From JBBRLA01 sp038231615 (GTDB lineage Bacteria; Myxococcota_A; Polyangia; Palsa-1104; JAEUJZ01), in NCBI GenBank assembly GCA_038231615.1, contig JBBRLA010000343.1:1-8959 (forward strand): a DNA stretch of 8,959 bases, in the 5' to 3' direction. A model generated the notes under the pieces. That model was not told the DNA's origin. It saw only the letters and a list, made by a program, of their open reading frames with translations, and searched no databases. Both the position numbers and the translations under genes were made by a program. Positions within the stretch are counted from its first letter, which is position 1; the number at the start of each line of letters is the position of its first letter. This document shows positions 1-6,216 of this stretch, piece after piece.

Positions 1-92
1 CAGGATGGCTTCTGAAGAAGGGCACGCCGCCGCTCGTTCTTCGCCAGCAGCGCCTGTACTGAGTGAGCCCCATTTGCTTGCGCGCGCGTCAC
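1..92 (-). CDS. Possible start of a third operon gene, truncated by the window edge
   Basis: A GTG at 92 opens a minus-strand frame only two bases after the HEAT gene stop (TGA at 97-95), and it runs off the window. The readable peptide begins MTRAQANGAHSVQALLAK and continues NERRRALLQKPS, an ordinary helix-prone composition. The competing frame from the ATG at 73 gives an Arg/Trp/Cys-rich peptide that looks less like a protein. The tight spacing would fit translational coupling to the upstream gene. Nothing identifies a function, and about 30 residues are too few to prove that it is coding. Confidence 0.3.
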   Translation of the reverse strand, partial: MTRAQANGAHSVQALLAKNERRRALLQKPS

Positions 93-94
93 CC

Positions 95-1729
95 TCACAG
101 GGTCGATGGGACCCGCTGGGTGGTCCGCACGTCGGTGCGCTGGATGCGGGCGAGCCAGGCAGCGGCGGCCTTGAGGCGGGGGAGCGGTTCGTTCGTGTCC
201 AGGAGCCGGTCTGCCAGGGCGCGCACGTCATCGGCGTCTCCTTCGTCGCCGAAGAGGGGGCCTTCTGGGTCGCCCACGGTCCGGGAGACCTCGCGATCCT
301 CGCCCAGATGGGCGACCAACGACGCGGTCCCACTGAGCGGGTGGGCCTTGAGCGCCTGGTACACCGCTACCCGCACCCCCGCGACCTTGTCCCGTGAGGC
401 CCGGACCACCTCGTCCCGGGTCGCCTCGCCACCGACCTGCACCAGGGCGGCGGCCGCCGCGGCACGCACCACCGGGGCGGGGTCGCCCAGGGCGTCGATC
501 AGGCGGTAGCGGATGGCGATGCTCTTGTCGCCCAGGATGGGCGTCGCGCGCATCACCGCCGCGCGCAGGTCGACGTCGGGATCGGCGATGGCCTTGAGGA
601 GCGCCTTCTTGCCTTCGGCCGGCACATTGGGAAGCATGCGGCACAGGGCCCGCAGAATGCCTCGTTTCAGCGGCCCGTCGGCAGTGGGCAGCGCCCGCAA
701 GAGCGCCCCGGCCAGCGCCGGGTCACCCAGGGCCCGGGCCGCGGCCACGCCGGACACCTGACGGGCCGGGTCCGCTAGCAGCTTGCTGGTGAGGTTGGCC
801 GCCTCGATTCCATCGCCCAGCGTCTTCAGTGCCCCGGCCACCGCCGCCGCCCCCTCGCCCGGGCCCGCAGACAAGGATTCGCGCAGGTTTTTGATGGCGC
901 TGTCATCGCCCAGTCGGTGCAGAAGCAGGGCCGCGCCAGCGCGATCCTCGACAGAATTGGCAGTCAAAAGCTTCTTCAGGGGCACGGTGATGGCGGCGGA
1001 GGGCGGGCGCACCAAAAGGGCCGCGAAAGCCGCCTGGCGCACCCCGGCCTGGCTGTCTGTCGTGAGCACCATGAGCGCGGCTTCACCCTCGCGGGCGTGG
1101 GCCAGCACCCGGGCCGCGGCGATCCGCATCGGCGGGTCGGGGAGGACGGCGGCGGCGCTGCCCAGGGCCTCGGCCATGGCGGTGAGCAGGGCGTTCCGGG
1201 CCTCAGGTTCCAGGTTCGGGGTCGCCTTGATGCGGGCGGCGGCCACGTCGGCCTTGCCGGAGGCGGCCAGGCAGGGGATGGCCTTTTGCAGGGGCAGCAG
1301 GCGCTCGATGATGGCCGCGTCCTCGCAGCCCGGGGCGCGGCGCAAAAAGCGCCACCGCAGGTACACCTGGCCGTCGTCGGAGCGCAGGCTCTGGGGCGGC
1401 GGCGGGAGTTTATGCAGGCCGTGGATGAGATCCACCGGGGCGTCATCGAAGCCCTTCAGGCCCGCCAGCATGGTGCGCTCGATGCTGGCGATCGTGCCGT
1501 CGGCGTCGATGCCGATGACCACCTCGGTGCGCAGGGCCGGGTCCTGGTACAGGGGCCCGGCGCGGCCCAGTTCTGCCACAAAGCTCTGCCACTGGGGGTG
1601 GACCCGTTCGTGGATTCCCTTGACGTAGGCGTCGCCCTCGGCGCCCCAGGGATCGGCGCCGACGGATCGGGGCAGGAAGTGGAAAAGGAGAAGGAGGAGG
1701 AACGAAAAGCATGGAATGCGCTTCATCAT
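95..1729 (-). CDS. Secreted TonB-C-terminal-like domain + HEAT-repeat protein
   Basis: The 544-residue product starts at tandem ATGs (1729/1726). I chose these over an in-frame GTG at 1756 because they place MMKR directly before a hydrophobic stretch (residues 5-20) that ends near SVGA/DP, a plausible signal peptide. The only Cys there, C7, has no lipobox, so it is not a lipoprotein. Residues about 35-130 look like a TonB/TolA C-terminal fold: an opening RVHPQW, an alternating strand TEVVIGIDADGTI, a GFDDAPVDLI helix, a PPPPQ turn and a closing strand VYLRWRF. Residues about 140-535 are Ala/Leu-rich HEAT or PBS-lyase-type helical repeats, with units such as DPAPVVRAAAAAALVQVGG. The likely role is an extracytoplasmic scaffold or partner-binding protein. 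The usual TonB Pro-rich spacer and uncleaved anchor are not evident, so energy transduction is doubtful. It lies 57 bases downstream of the flippase gene on the same strand. No strong Shine-Dalgarno sequence is visible. Confidence 0.85.
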   Translation of the reverse strand: MMKRIPCFSFLLLLLFHFLPRSVGADPWGAEGDAYVKGIHERVHPQWQSFVAELGRAGPLYQDPALRTEVVIGIDADGTIASIERTMLAGLKGFDDAPVDLIHGLHKLPPPPQSLRSDDGQVYLRWRFLRRAPGCEDAAIIERLLPLQKAIPCLAASGKADVAAARIKATPNLEPEARNALLTAMAEALGSAAAVLPDPPMRIAAARVLAHAREGEAALMVLTTDSQAGVRQAAFAALLVRPPSAAITVPLKKLLTANSVEDRAGAALLLHRLGDDSAIKNLRESLSAGPGEGAAAVAGALKTLGDGIEAANLTSKLLADPARQVSGVAAARALGDPALAGALLRALPTADGPLKRGILRALCRMLPNVPAEGKKALLKAIADPDVDLRAAVMRATPILGDKSIAIRYRLIDALGDPAPVVRAAAAAALVQVGGEATRDEVVRASRDKVAGVRVAVYQALKAHPLSGTASLVAHLGEDREVSRTVGDPEGPLFGDEGDADDVRALADRLLDTNEPLPRLKAAAAWLARIQRTDVRTTQRVPSTL

Positions 1730-1786
1730 GAAGGGGGATCTAAGCAGCCAGGGCACCAGAACAAGGGCCGCCGGACGATATTTTCA

Positions 1787-4222
1787 TCATTCCCCGGCCT
1801 CTGCCCCTTTTGCGGTGGCGTCCAGGGCTTCCGCCTCGATGCGCGCGTCTTCGGCCAGCGCCAGCACCGGCGGCGAAAGCGGCGAGAGCCGGGCCCCCGC
1901 CCTGGCGCACAAGGCCAAAAAGAGGGTGAGCGGACGTACCAGACTCGACATCCGCGCCGCCTGGTCCAACTCCGAGAGCGCCGTCGCGTCCAGTCCCCCG
2001 AAAAGGCCGCAGGCGAAGAGGCACACGCAGAACGAGCCGGCCCCGGCGACGAAGAAGAGCAGCAGCACGCTGACTGCGTGCGTCGGGTCAAGCCAAAGGA
2101 CCAGCCCGTGCCAGAGCGCATAATTGACCGCCCCGGCGCAGGCCGGCGCCCCCAGGGTCACCCACGGCGGTAACTCCAGCGGCAGGATGCGCCGGTGGTT
2201 CACGGTCCACGCCACCACCGCCTTGGTCGAGAGCGCCAAAAGCTCCGCTACGTAGATGCCGGCGAACTGCATCCGCGGCACCAGCACCACGTAAAGCGAC
2301 AGCCGCAGCGCCTGCTCGATCAGCGTCACCACCGCCGTGGTCCCCGGCCGTCCCGCCCCCTGCTGCAGCGCGTCGCTGATCCACGCCGGCGGCAGCAGCA
2401 ATCCCGAGAGCGAGGCCAGCAGCAAGTAGTTGTCGGCCCGCGCCCACTGCGGCGCCATCGCCCGGTGAATGAACGCCGGCCCCACCGCCATCAGCAGCGA
2501 GAAGATCGCCGCGCTGAACAGGAAGCCGAACTGGAAGTAGCGCGCCACGTAATACTGCGCCAGTCGTCGCTTGCCCGCCCCCAGCGCCTCGGAGATCGCC
2601 GGCACCAGCCCCTGGTAATATCCCCAGGCGAAGAAGTAGAGCCAGTACAGGCGCCCCTTCAGCAGGTCCCGGATGCCCAGCCACGTCGGGAAATCGCTGA
2701 GCCAGCGGACGATGATGATCCACTCCAGAAACACCGTCAGGCGGAAGGGCTCCTGCCCGATGGTGACCTTGGCCCCGAAGACAAGCTGCCGCCGGGCCGT
2801 CTTGCGGGTGAACTGCGCCAGAAAGAGCGGCAGGAGGGGCAGGCCCATCCGCCGCAGTACCCACAGGCCCAGGACCAGCATGATCAGGTTGGTGGCGAGC
2901 TGTCCCAGCCCCAGCCCGATCGCCGCGCCGAACGCCTCGCCGAACGCCGGGTGCGCCGCGCCCCACCACCGCCCCAGCAGCACCATCGGGATGGGCACCA
3001 CGAAGACCAGGATCTTGTACTCCGCCATGTCCAGCAGGTTGAAGTAATCCGAGCGTTGCAGCGCCTGGCACATCAGCTTGCCCAGGCCGCTTACCGATGG
3101 CAGGAAGCAGGCCGAGTAGAGCACCACGAATGGCGCGTAGAGGGCGTAGCGGGTGACCGGCAGGACCCCCAGGCACAGGGCGCAAAGCACCGTGGCTTCG
3201 ACCAGGCGGGCGAAGATCTGCCACCAGACATAGAACTGCACGTCGGCCAGGGCGTCCTCCGGGCGGCTGACCCGGTGCTCGGCGAAGTACTTCACGAAGG
3301 CGGTCTGGGTGCCCATGTCGAAGGTCAGCCAGGCCAGGTACATCGCGTCGTAGGTTGCCCGCCACAGGCCGTCGGCCTCGGGGAAAGGCTGCACGTACGT
3401 CGTCAGCACCGACTGGAGGGCGAAGTAGGGGCCGATGCACACGATCATCGACCCGAGGATCGTCAGAAGTCCCGCCAGGGGCCGGGTGAAGCCGGCGCGG
3501 TGCCAGCCGTCCCGGTCTTTTTGTTTTTCCCCGGAAGGCGCCCCCGGTTCGGGGCGGTCCTCGGGCTTGCGGGCGGCGGCGGCGAAGAAGGCGGCGGCGG
3601 CGTGGGGGCGCGAGAGGCCGGCGCGACGGGCCCATCGGTAAAGGAAGAACCCCGCGGCCCAGAGCCCGACCCCAACAAGCAGGATCAACCAGCGCCCGGC
3701 GGCCCCGATGAGCGGCGCGCCCGACCACTCGCCGAAAGCCGGGGGCCGGCGCCCGGCGGCCTCGCAGGCGGCCACGTGGAGCACGTAGTTGAAGTAGGCC
3801 CAGCGCAAGAGCGGACCTTCCGGCCGCAGGCTCAGGAGCACCTCGCCGTTGCGGGTGCGCAAGAGCGGCTCCCCGCGGGCATTGGCCAGCAGGGTGCGCG
3901 CGCCGGGGACGTCGTCGGCCCGTACGGCCACCAGATCGCCGGGCATGCTCTCCCAGTTGACGCCGCAGAGCGCCCGGTCCACCGGGGAGACCTCCGGGAC
4001 GGGGGATGGGGGCCCCCCGGCAAAGAGGCCGGTGATCCAGCCGGTCAGTGAGTGCTCTTTACAAGAGGGCGGATGCACCCCGGCGGGGGGCAGCGGCTCG
4101 CCGGGAAGCAGGACGAAGCTGGCGCCGGGGACCGCGGCCAGGCGCAGCCGGGCAGCCAGGTCCGCGTCGGGGGCAGGGGCGGTGGCCAGCAAAACGGCGA
4201 GCAGGGCAACGGTCGCGGTCAT
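1787..4222 (-). CDS. MOP-superfamily (Wzx/MATE-like) flippase with an N-terminal extracytoplasmic domain
   Basis: The 811-residue protein starts at ATG 4222; an upstream extension in the same frame lacks a signal-like start. Residues 1-17 (MTATVALLAVLLATAPA) form a signal peptide. Residues about 18-175 are a soluble domain I do not recognise, with C54 and C86 possibly paired. Residues 178-196 are one membrane helix ending in RWARRAG, and about 197-243 form a charged linker. From about 245 to 745 there are many hydrophobic helices in the MOP pattern, including ISEALGAGKRRLAQYYVARY and a late DALQQGAGRPGTTAVV followed by YVVLVPRMQFAGIYVAELLA. MOP proteins of this type flip lipid-linked glycans or export polysaccharide, and the substrate here is unknown. 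Signal peptide outside, helix inward, cytoplasmic linker and then an N-in transporter make a consistent topology. Ordinary Wzx proteins have 400-500 residues, so the front 240 are an addition. It is probably the first gene of an operon with the TonB-HEAT gene. Confidence 0.85.
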   Translation of the reverse strand: MTATVALLAVLLATAPAPDADLAARLRLAAVPGASFVLLPGEPLPPAGVHPPSCKEHSLTGWITGLFAGGPPSPVPEVSPVDRALCGVNWESMPGDLVAVRADDVPGARTLLANARGEPLLRTRNGEVLLSLRPEGPLLRWAYFNYVLHVAACEAAGRRPPAFGEWSGAPLIGAAGRWLILLVGVGLWAAGFFLYRWARRAGLSRPHAAAAFFAAAARKPEDRPEPGAPSGEKQKDRDGWHRAGFTRPLAGLLTILGSMIVCIGPYFALQSVLTTYVQPFPEADGLWRATYDAMYLAWLTFDMGTQTAFVKYFAEHRVSRPEDALADVQFYVWWQIFARLVEATVLCALCLGVLPVTRYALYAPFVVLYSACFLPSVSGLGKLMCQALQRSDYFNLLDMAEYKILVFVVPIPMVLLGRWWGAAHPAFGEAFGAAIGLGLGQLATNLIMLVLGLWVLRRMGLPLLPLFLAQFTRKTARRQLVFGAKVTIGQEPFRLTVFLEWIIIVRWLSDFPTWLGIRDLLKGRLYWLYFFAWGYYQGLVPAISEALGAGKRRLAQYYVARYFQFGFLFSAAIFSLLMAVGPAFIHRAMAPQWARADNYLLLASLSGLLLPPAWISDALQQGAGRPGTTAVVTLIEQALRLSLYVVLVPRMQFAGIYVAELLALSTKAVVAWTVNHRRILPLELPPWVTLGAPACAGAVNYALWHGLVLWLDPTHAVSVLLLFFVAGAGSFCVCLFACGLFGGLDATALSELDQAARMSSLVRPLTLFLALCARAGARLSPLSPPVLALAEDARIEAEALDATAKGAEAGE

Positions 4223-4226
4223 TCGG

Positions 4227-4233
4227 CCCCCCC
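4227..4233 (-). promoter_or_regulatory. G7 homopolymer in the ribosome-binding position of the flippase gene
   Basis: On the minus strand seven consecutive G residues end four bases (CCGA) before the ATG at 4222. This is the only Shine-Dalgarno-like purine run upstream of that start. A homopolymer there could slip and change initiation strength, but a run of seven may also be chance in DNA this GC-rich. Confidence 0.4.
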
Positions 4234-4387
4234 GTCTAGGGTGCCAGCCCGCGCAGCGATAAAAGAACCGCACGCCGTGTGAAAGAAGCGCACAGCAGCC
4301 CAATCCATGGGCCGAACATACACCGTCTGGGCGAGGGAAGGAATGTCAGACCCGGGCGGTATCCTATGAATTGAAAGGACGGGGACA

Positions 4388-4735
4388 ATGCGTGGCAACA
4401 TCTCGATGAACGGCGCTTCGCTTGGCGGCGCGCTGACGAAGGCAATCTCTCTGATGGGGCGTCTGGTGGTCCGATGGCTGGAGTGCCTCGGCGAAAACCC
4501 GCCCCTGTCGCGGGACCACGGCATCCATGCCTGGCGCTACCTGCACCCCCCTCGGCGGCGTCGTCCGACGCTGCCGCGGCCGGCGGCGATGTCCCTGCCG
4601 GTCCGGCACCTGCGCCTGGTCCCGGCAGAGTCGCCCGGGCCGGATCGGGACCGCCTCCTGCCGCTCCTCTCCGAGGGCGCTGACGGCTCCTTCTCCCGGC
4701 AGTCCGACCGCTTCTCCCCCAGTCACGCCCCCTAG
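4388..4735 (+). CDS. Hypothetical 115-residue protein
   Basis: The ATG at 4388 is preceded by AGGA at 4376-4379 (8-base spacing) and GGGGA nearer in, a credible ribosome-binding region. Almost every third codon position is G or C, as in the confident genes here. The N-terminal 35 residues include a short amphipathic stretch (LTKAISLMGRLVVRWLECL). The rest is Arg/Pro/Ser-rich, including RYLHPPRRRRPTLPRP and RHLRLVPAESPGPDRDR, and looks disordered. There is no signal peptide and no motif I recognise. The stop codon overlaps a perfect 6-bp hairpin, which supports a transcript ending there. It is transcribed away from the flippase gene. A minus-strand frame of similar length overlaps it but has a poorer start, so it remains possible that neither is expressed. 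Confidence 0.45.
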   Translation: MRGNISMNGASLGGALTKAISLMGRLVVRWLECLGENPPLSRDHGIHAWRYLHPPRRRRPTLPRPAAMSLPVRHLRLVPAESPGPDRDRLLPLLSEGADGSFSRQSDRFSPSHAP

Positions 4736-4749
4736 CCTCCCCTGAGGCT
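4734..4749 (+). terminator. Hairpin at the stop of the 115-residue ORF
   Basis: AGCCTC (4734-4739), loop CCCT, GAGGCT (4744-4749) form a perfect 6-bp stem beginning inside the TAG stop. No T-tract follows, so it would act as a weak or Rho-assisted terminator or an mRNA 3'-end stabiliser. Confidence 0.35.
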
Positions 4750-4815
4750 CTGCGTCTCACCCACCGCTGCTGCCGCCGCCAAACCGGGCGGGTCCCGAAT
4801 CCTCTCGCTCTGCTG

Positions 4816-4860
4816 GTCTTAATAGTAATTTATGATACAATAAATAAATAACATGTAACC
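4816..4860 (+). promoter_or_regulatory. AT-rich island, probable promoter of the monooxygenase-like gene
   Basis: About 45 bases of mostly A/T in an otherwise very GC-rich window lie directly upstream of a secreted-protein gene. TATGAT (4831-4836) and TACAAT (4836-4841) each match the sigma-70 -10 consensus at 5 of 6 positions. No good TTGACA box lies 16-18 bases further upstream, so the promoter may rely on an activator. A TAAA-type short repeat (4839-4850) follows, giving easy melting and stops in several frames. Confidence 0.45.
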
Positions 4861-4882
4861 CCTCCTGAAGAGGACAGACTTC

Positions 4883-5620
4883 ATGCGCGCTCAAGAGAGA
4901 TCCGCCCTGCACGTCGGCCTGCTTTGCGCCGTGCTCGCCGTCCTGCCCGGTCTGGCCCACGGCCACTCCCTCCTCGTCGATCCGCCGCCGCGGGACGGCA
5001 TCGACGCTCACAAGGACGGCAACGGAGGCGGCCCCTGTGGCGGGGTGCCCCGCACCGTCATGTCCACGATCTACCGTGCCGGACAGCAGGTCACCGTCCA
5101 CTTCGACGAGCGAATCAACCACCCCGGCTGTTTTCTCCTGGCGCTCTCGCCGGCGGACGACAGCAACTTCCAGCTTGTGGCCAATATCAAGCACGACGCC
5201 TCCGTCCCCCTGGCCAGCGAGGCCACGCCCAAGCACTACTCTGCGCAGATCAACCTGCCTGCCGGCATGACCTGCCCCGGCTGCACTTTGCAACTGCGCC
5301 AGATCATGCTGGCCAACGAGGATCTCCCCTGCCCGCCGTCGCCGATCCCCTATGGGACGGCCTACTACTCCTGCGCCGACGTGACCATCGAGGCGCCGCC
5401 GGACCTGGGCACCTCCGGCGATCTGGGGCCGGCGGACCTGTCGCATCACGCGGACCTGTCGCATCACGCGGACCTTGCCGCTCACGCCGACCTGAGCGCG
5501 CCGCCGCCGCCGGTGGCCTCCGGCTGTCAGGCGGGCGGCCCCCCGGCCCGGGGACTGCCCCTGCTTTCTTTGTGGCTGGTCATCGTCATGGCTCACACCC
5601 TCCGCCGCCGCCGCGCCTGA
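4883..5620 (+). CDS. Secreted lytic polysaccharide monooxygenase-like (histidine-brace) protein with a MYXO-CTERM-like tail
   Basis: The 245-residue product starts at ATG 4883, with GAAGAGGA at 4867-4874 as ribosome-binding site. Residues 1-27 are a signal peptide ending AHG, and cleavage there leaves His28 as the mature N-terminus, the hallmark of copper monooxygenases. Following landmarks are DPPPR (33-37), GPCGG (50-54), ERINHPGCF with His80 as likely second brace ligand, LPAGMTCPGCTLQLRQIM (125-142) with C131/C134, and further Cys at 150 and 164 for disulfides. This order matches what I recall as the SCE4755-type monooxygenase-like family of myxobacteria; that name is from memory and needs a profile search. 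Residues 174-206 are an Asp-Leu and His-rich repeat linker. Residues 214-245 (GC, hydrophobic 225-238, RRRR) resemble a MYXO-CTERM sorting signal, which implies surface display. The expected role is oxidative cleavage of, or binding to, a polysaccharide outside the cell. Activity is unproven. It converges on the small Cys protein gene. Confidence 0.85.
   Translation: MRAQERSALHVGLLCAVLAVLPGLAHGHSLLVDPPPRDGIDAHKDGNGGGPCGGVPRTVMSTIYRAGQQVTVHFDERINHPGCFLLALSPADDSNFQLVANIKHDASVPLASEATPKHYSAQINLPAGMTCPGCTLQLRQIMLANEDLPCPPSPIPYGTAYYSCADVTIEAPPDLGTSGDLGPADLSHHADLSHHADLAAHADLSAPPPPVASGCQAGGPPARGLPLLSLWLVIVMAHTLRRRRA
5432..5485 (+). repeat. 18-bp in-frame tandem repeat encoding the His-rich linker
   Basis: GCGGACCTGTCGCATCAC occurs twice without change (5432-5449, 5450-5467), followed by a diverged third copy (5468-5485) and a remnant fourth. 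Each unit encodes ADLSHH or a variant. The length is a multiple of three, so copy-number change would lengthen or shorten the linker without a frameshift. Confidence 0.85.
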
Positions 5621-5626
5621 CGCCCC

Positions 5627-5674
5627 AATCGAGCAATCCAGCGATCGAGGGATCGAGGGATCGAGCAATCGCTC
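5627..5674. repeat. Six imperfect 8-bp tandem units between convergent genes
   Basis: The stretch divides cleanly into AATCGAGC, AATCCAGC, GATCGAGG, GATCGAGG, GATCGAGC and AATCGCTC, consensus RATCGAGS. It fills nearly all of the 56 bases between the two convergent stop codons. The last 12 bases (GAGC-AATC-GCTC, 5663-5674) can fold as a 4-bp hairpin and might help terminate either transcript, but there is no T-tract. Confidence 0.8.
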
Positions 5675-5676
5675 AG

Positions 5677-5925
5677 TCAGTGCGCCCGCTGCCTGCAACA
5701 GGCCGGGCACTGGCACAGGGACTCGATGTGGTCCACCTCGGAGACCGGCAGTTCTGCCAGGCGGGCGGCGTGGGTGGCACAGATCCCGCGGGCGTTCACC
5801 GCCACGATGACGGTGCGCAGGAGCGCCGGGACACTGCGCGGGATGTCGGGCAGCGTCGCCTTCTGCTTCTTCGTCCCGATCACCTGGCGCAGCGGGTCCG
5901 ACCGGTGCGTGATGACGGGCCGCAT
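5677..5925 (-). CDS. Small Cys/His-cluster protein, 82 residues, function unknown
   Basis: From the ATG at 5925 to the stop at 5677 nearly every codon ends in G or C. Upstream of 5925 the same open frame loses that bias and enters the 30-bp repeats, so I place the start at 5925; a GTG at 5937 is an alternative. The middle (SVPALLRTVIVAVNARG, about 31-47) is mildly hydrophobic. Cys49 and His52 form CxxH, and near the C-terminus C71, C73, C76 and C77 form a CxCPxCC cluster, with a final His82. Together these could hold one zinc ion or an Fe-S centre, or be redox active. There is no signal peptide and no family I recognise. No strong ribosome-binding site is visible. It converges with the monooxygenase-like gene and is divergent from the epimerase gene. 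Confidence 0.6.
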   Translation of the reverse strand: MRPVITHRSDPLRQVIGTKKQKATLPDIPRSVPALLRTVIVAVNARGICATHAARLAELPVSEVDHIESLCQCPACCRQRAH

Positions 5926-5986
5926 GGAAGGCAGCACGCGCGGGTCATCGGGGGCTCCATCAGGCCGGACCTGTCCGAGCAGTCCC

Positions 5987-6000
5987 TCTCCCGGGGGAGA
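5987..6000. repeat. REP-like hairpin
   Basis: TCTCCCGGGGGAGA folds with a 5-bp stem (5987-5991 with 5996-6000) and loop CGGG. It sits in a CCCTCTCCC...GGGAGA context that resembles widespread bacterial intergenic palindromes. Only one copy is in the window. Confidence 0.4.
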
Positions 6001-6043
6001 AAGCCGGATGTGTCGCCGGAGAAAACGCTCGCTGACCGGGGGA

Positions 6044-6163
6044 GGTCGATCGCGAAGCACCAAGTGCCGCGGTGGTCGATCGCGAAGCACCAAGTGCTGC
6101 GGTGGTCGATCGCGAAGCACGAAGTGCCGCGGTGGTCGATCGCGAAGCACGAGGTGCCGCGGT
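6044..6163. repeat. Four direct 30-bp tandem repeats
   Basis: The units are 6044-6073, 6074-6103, 6104-6133 and 6134-6163, with no spacers and only one to three differences between them. Every unit begins GGTCGATCGCGAAGCAC and ends GTGCYGCGGT. Each contains the palindrome CGATCG and an inverted repeat GCAC-NAN-GTGC; in unit 2 the stem extends to AGCAC/GTGCT. Substitutions are confined to the loop, one base of the following run and the first base of the second unit-half. Thirty bases is close to three helical turns, so the palindromes face nearly the same side of the DNA. It could be an iteron-like protein-binding array or a minisatellite. Confidence 0.9.
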
Positions 6164-6216
6164 GATGGAAAGGACGGGTGGGTTGACATGGGCCCACTCT
6201 AAAGGACCCCTGTGAC

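Noticed and set aside
917..2173. Long plus-strand open frame of 418 codons
   Set aside because: It lies antisense to the TonB-HEAT and flippase genes; its product is rich in Gly, Arg, Gln and His without fold or motif, as expected from an antisense frame in GC-rich DNA.
2195..4051. 618-codon plus-strand open frame
   Set aside because: It is fully antisense to the flippase, whose membrane helices are unmistakable; the product is an Arg/Gln/His-rich low-complexity sequence.
4757..5716. 319-codon minus-strand frame opposite the monooxygenase-like gene
   Set aside because: The plus strand encodes a recognisable signal peptide, histidine-brace motifs and a sorting tail; the antisense product is Gly/Arg/Val-rich without motifs.
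6044..6163. CRISPR array
   Set aside because: The 30-bp units abut directly with no spacers, and no cas gene is present.
6183..6188. TTGACA as a sigma-70 promoter for the epimerase
   Set aside because: It is a perfect -35 hexamer, but there is no -10-like sequence 16-18 bases downstream; that stretch is C-rich.
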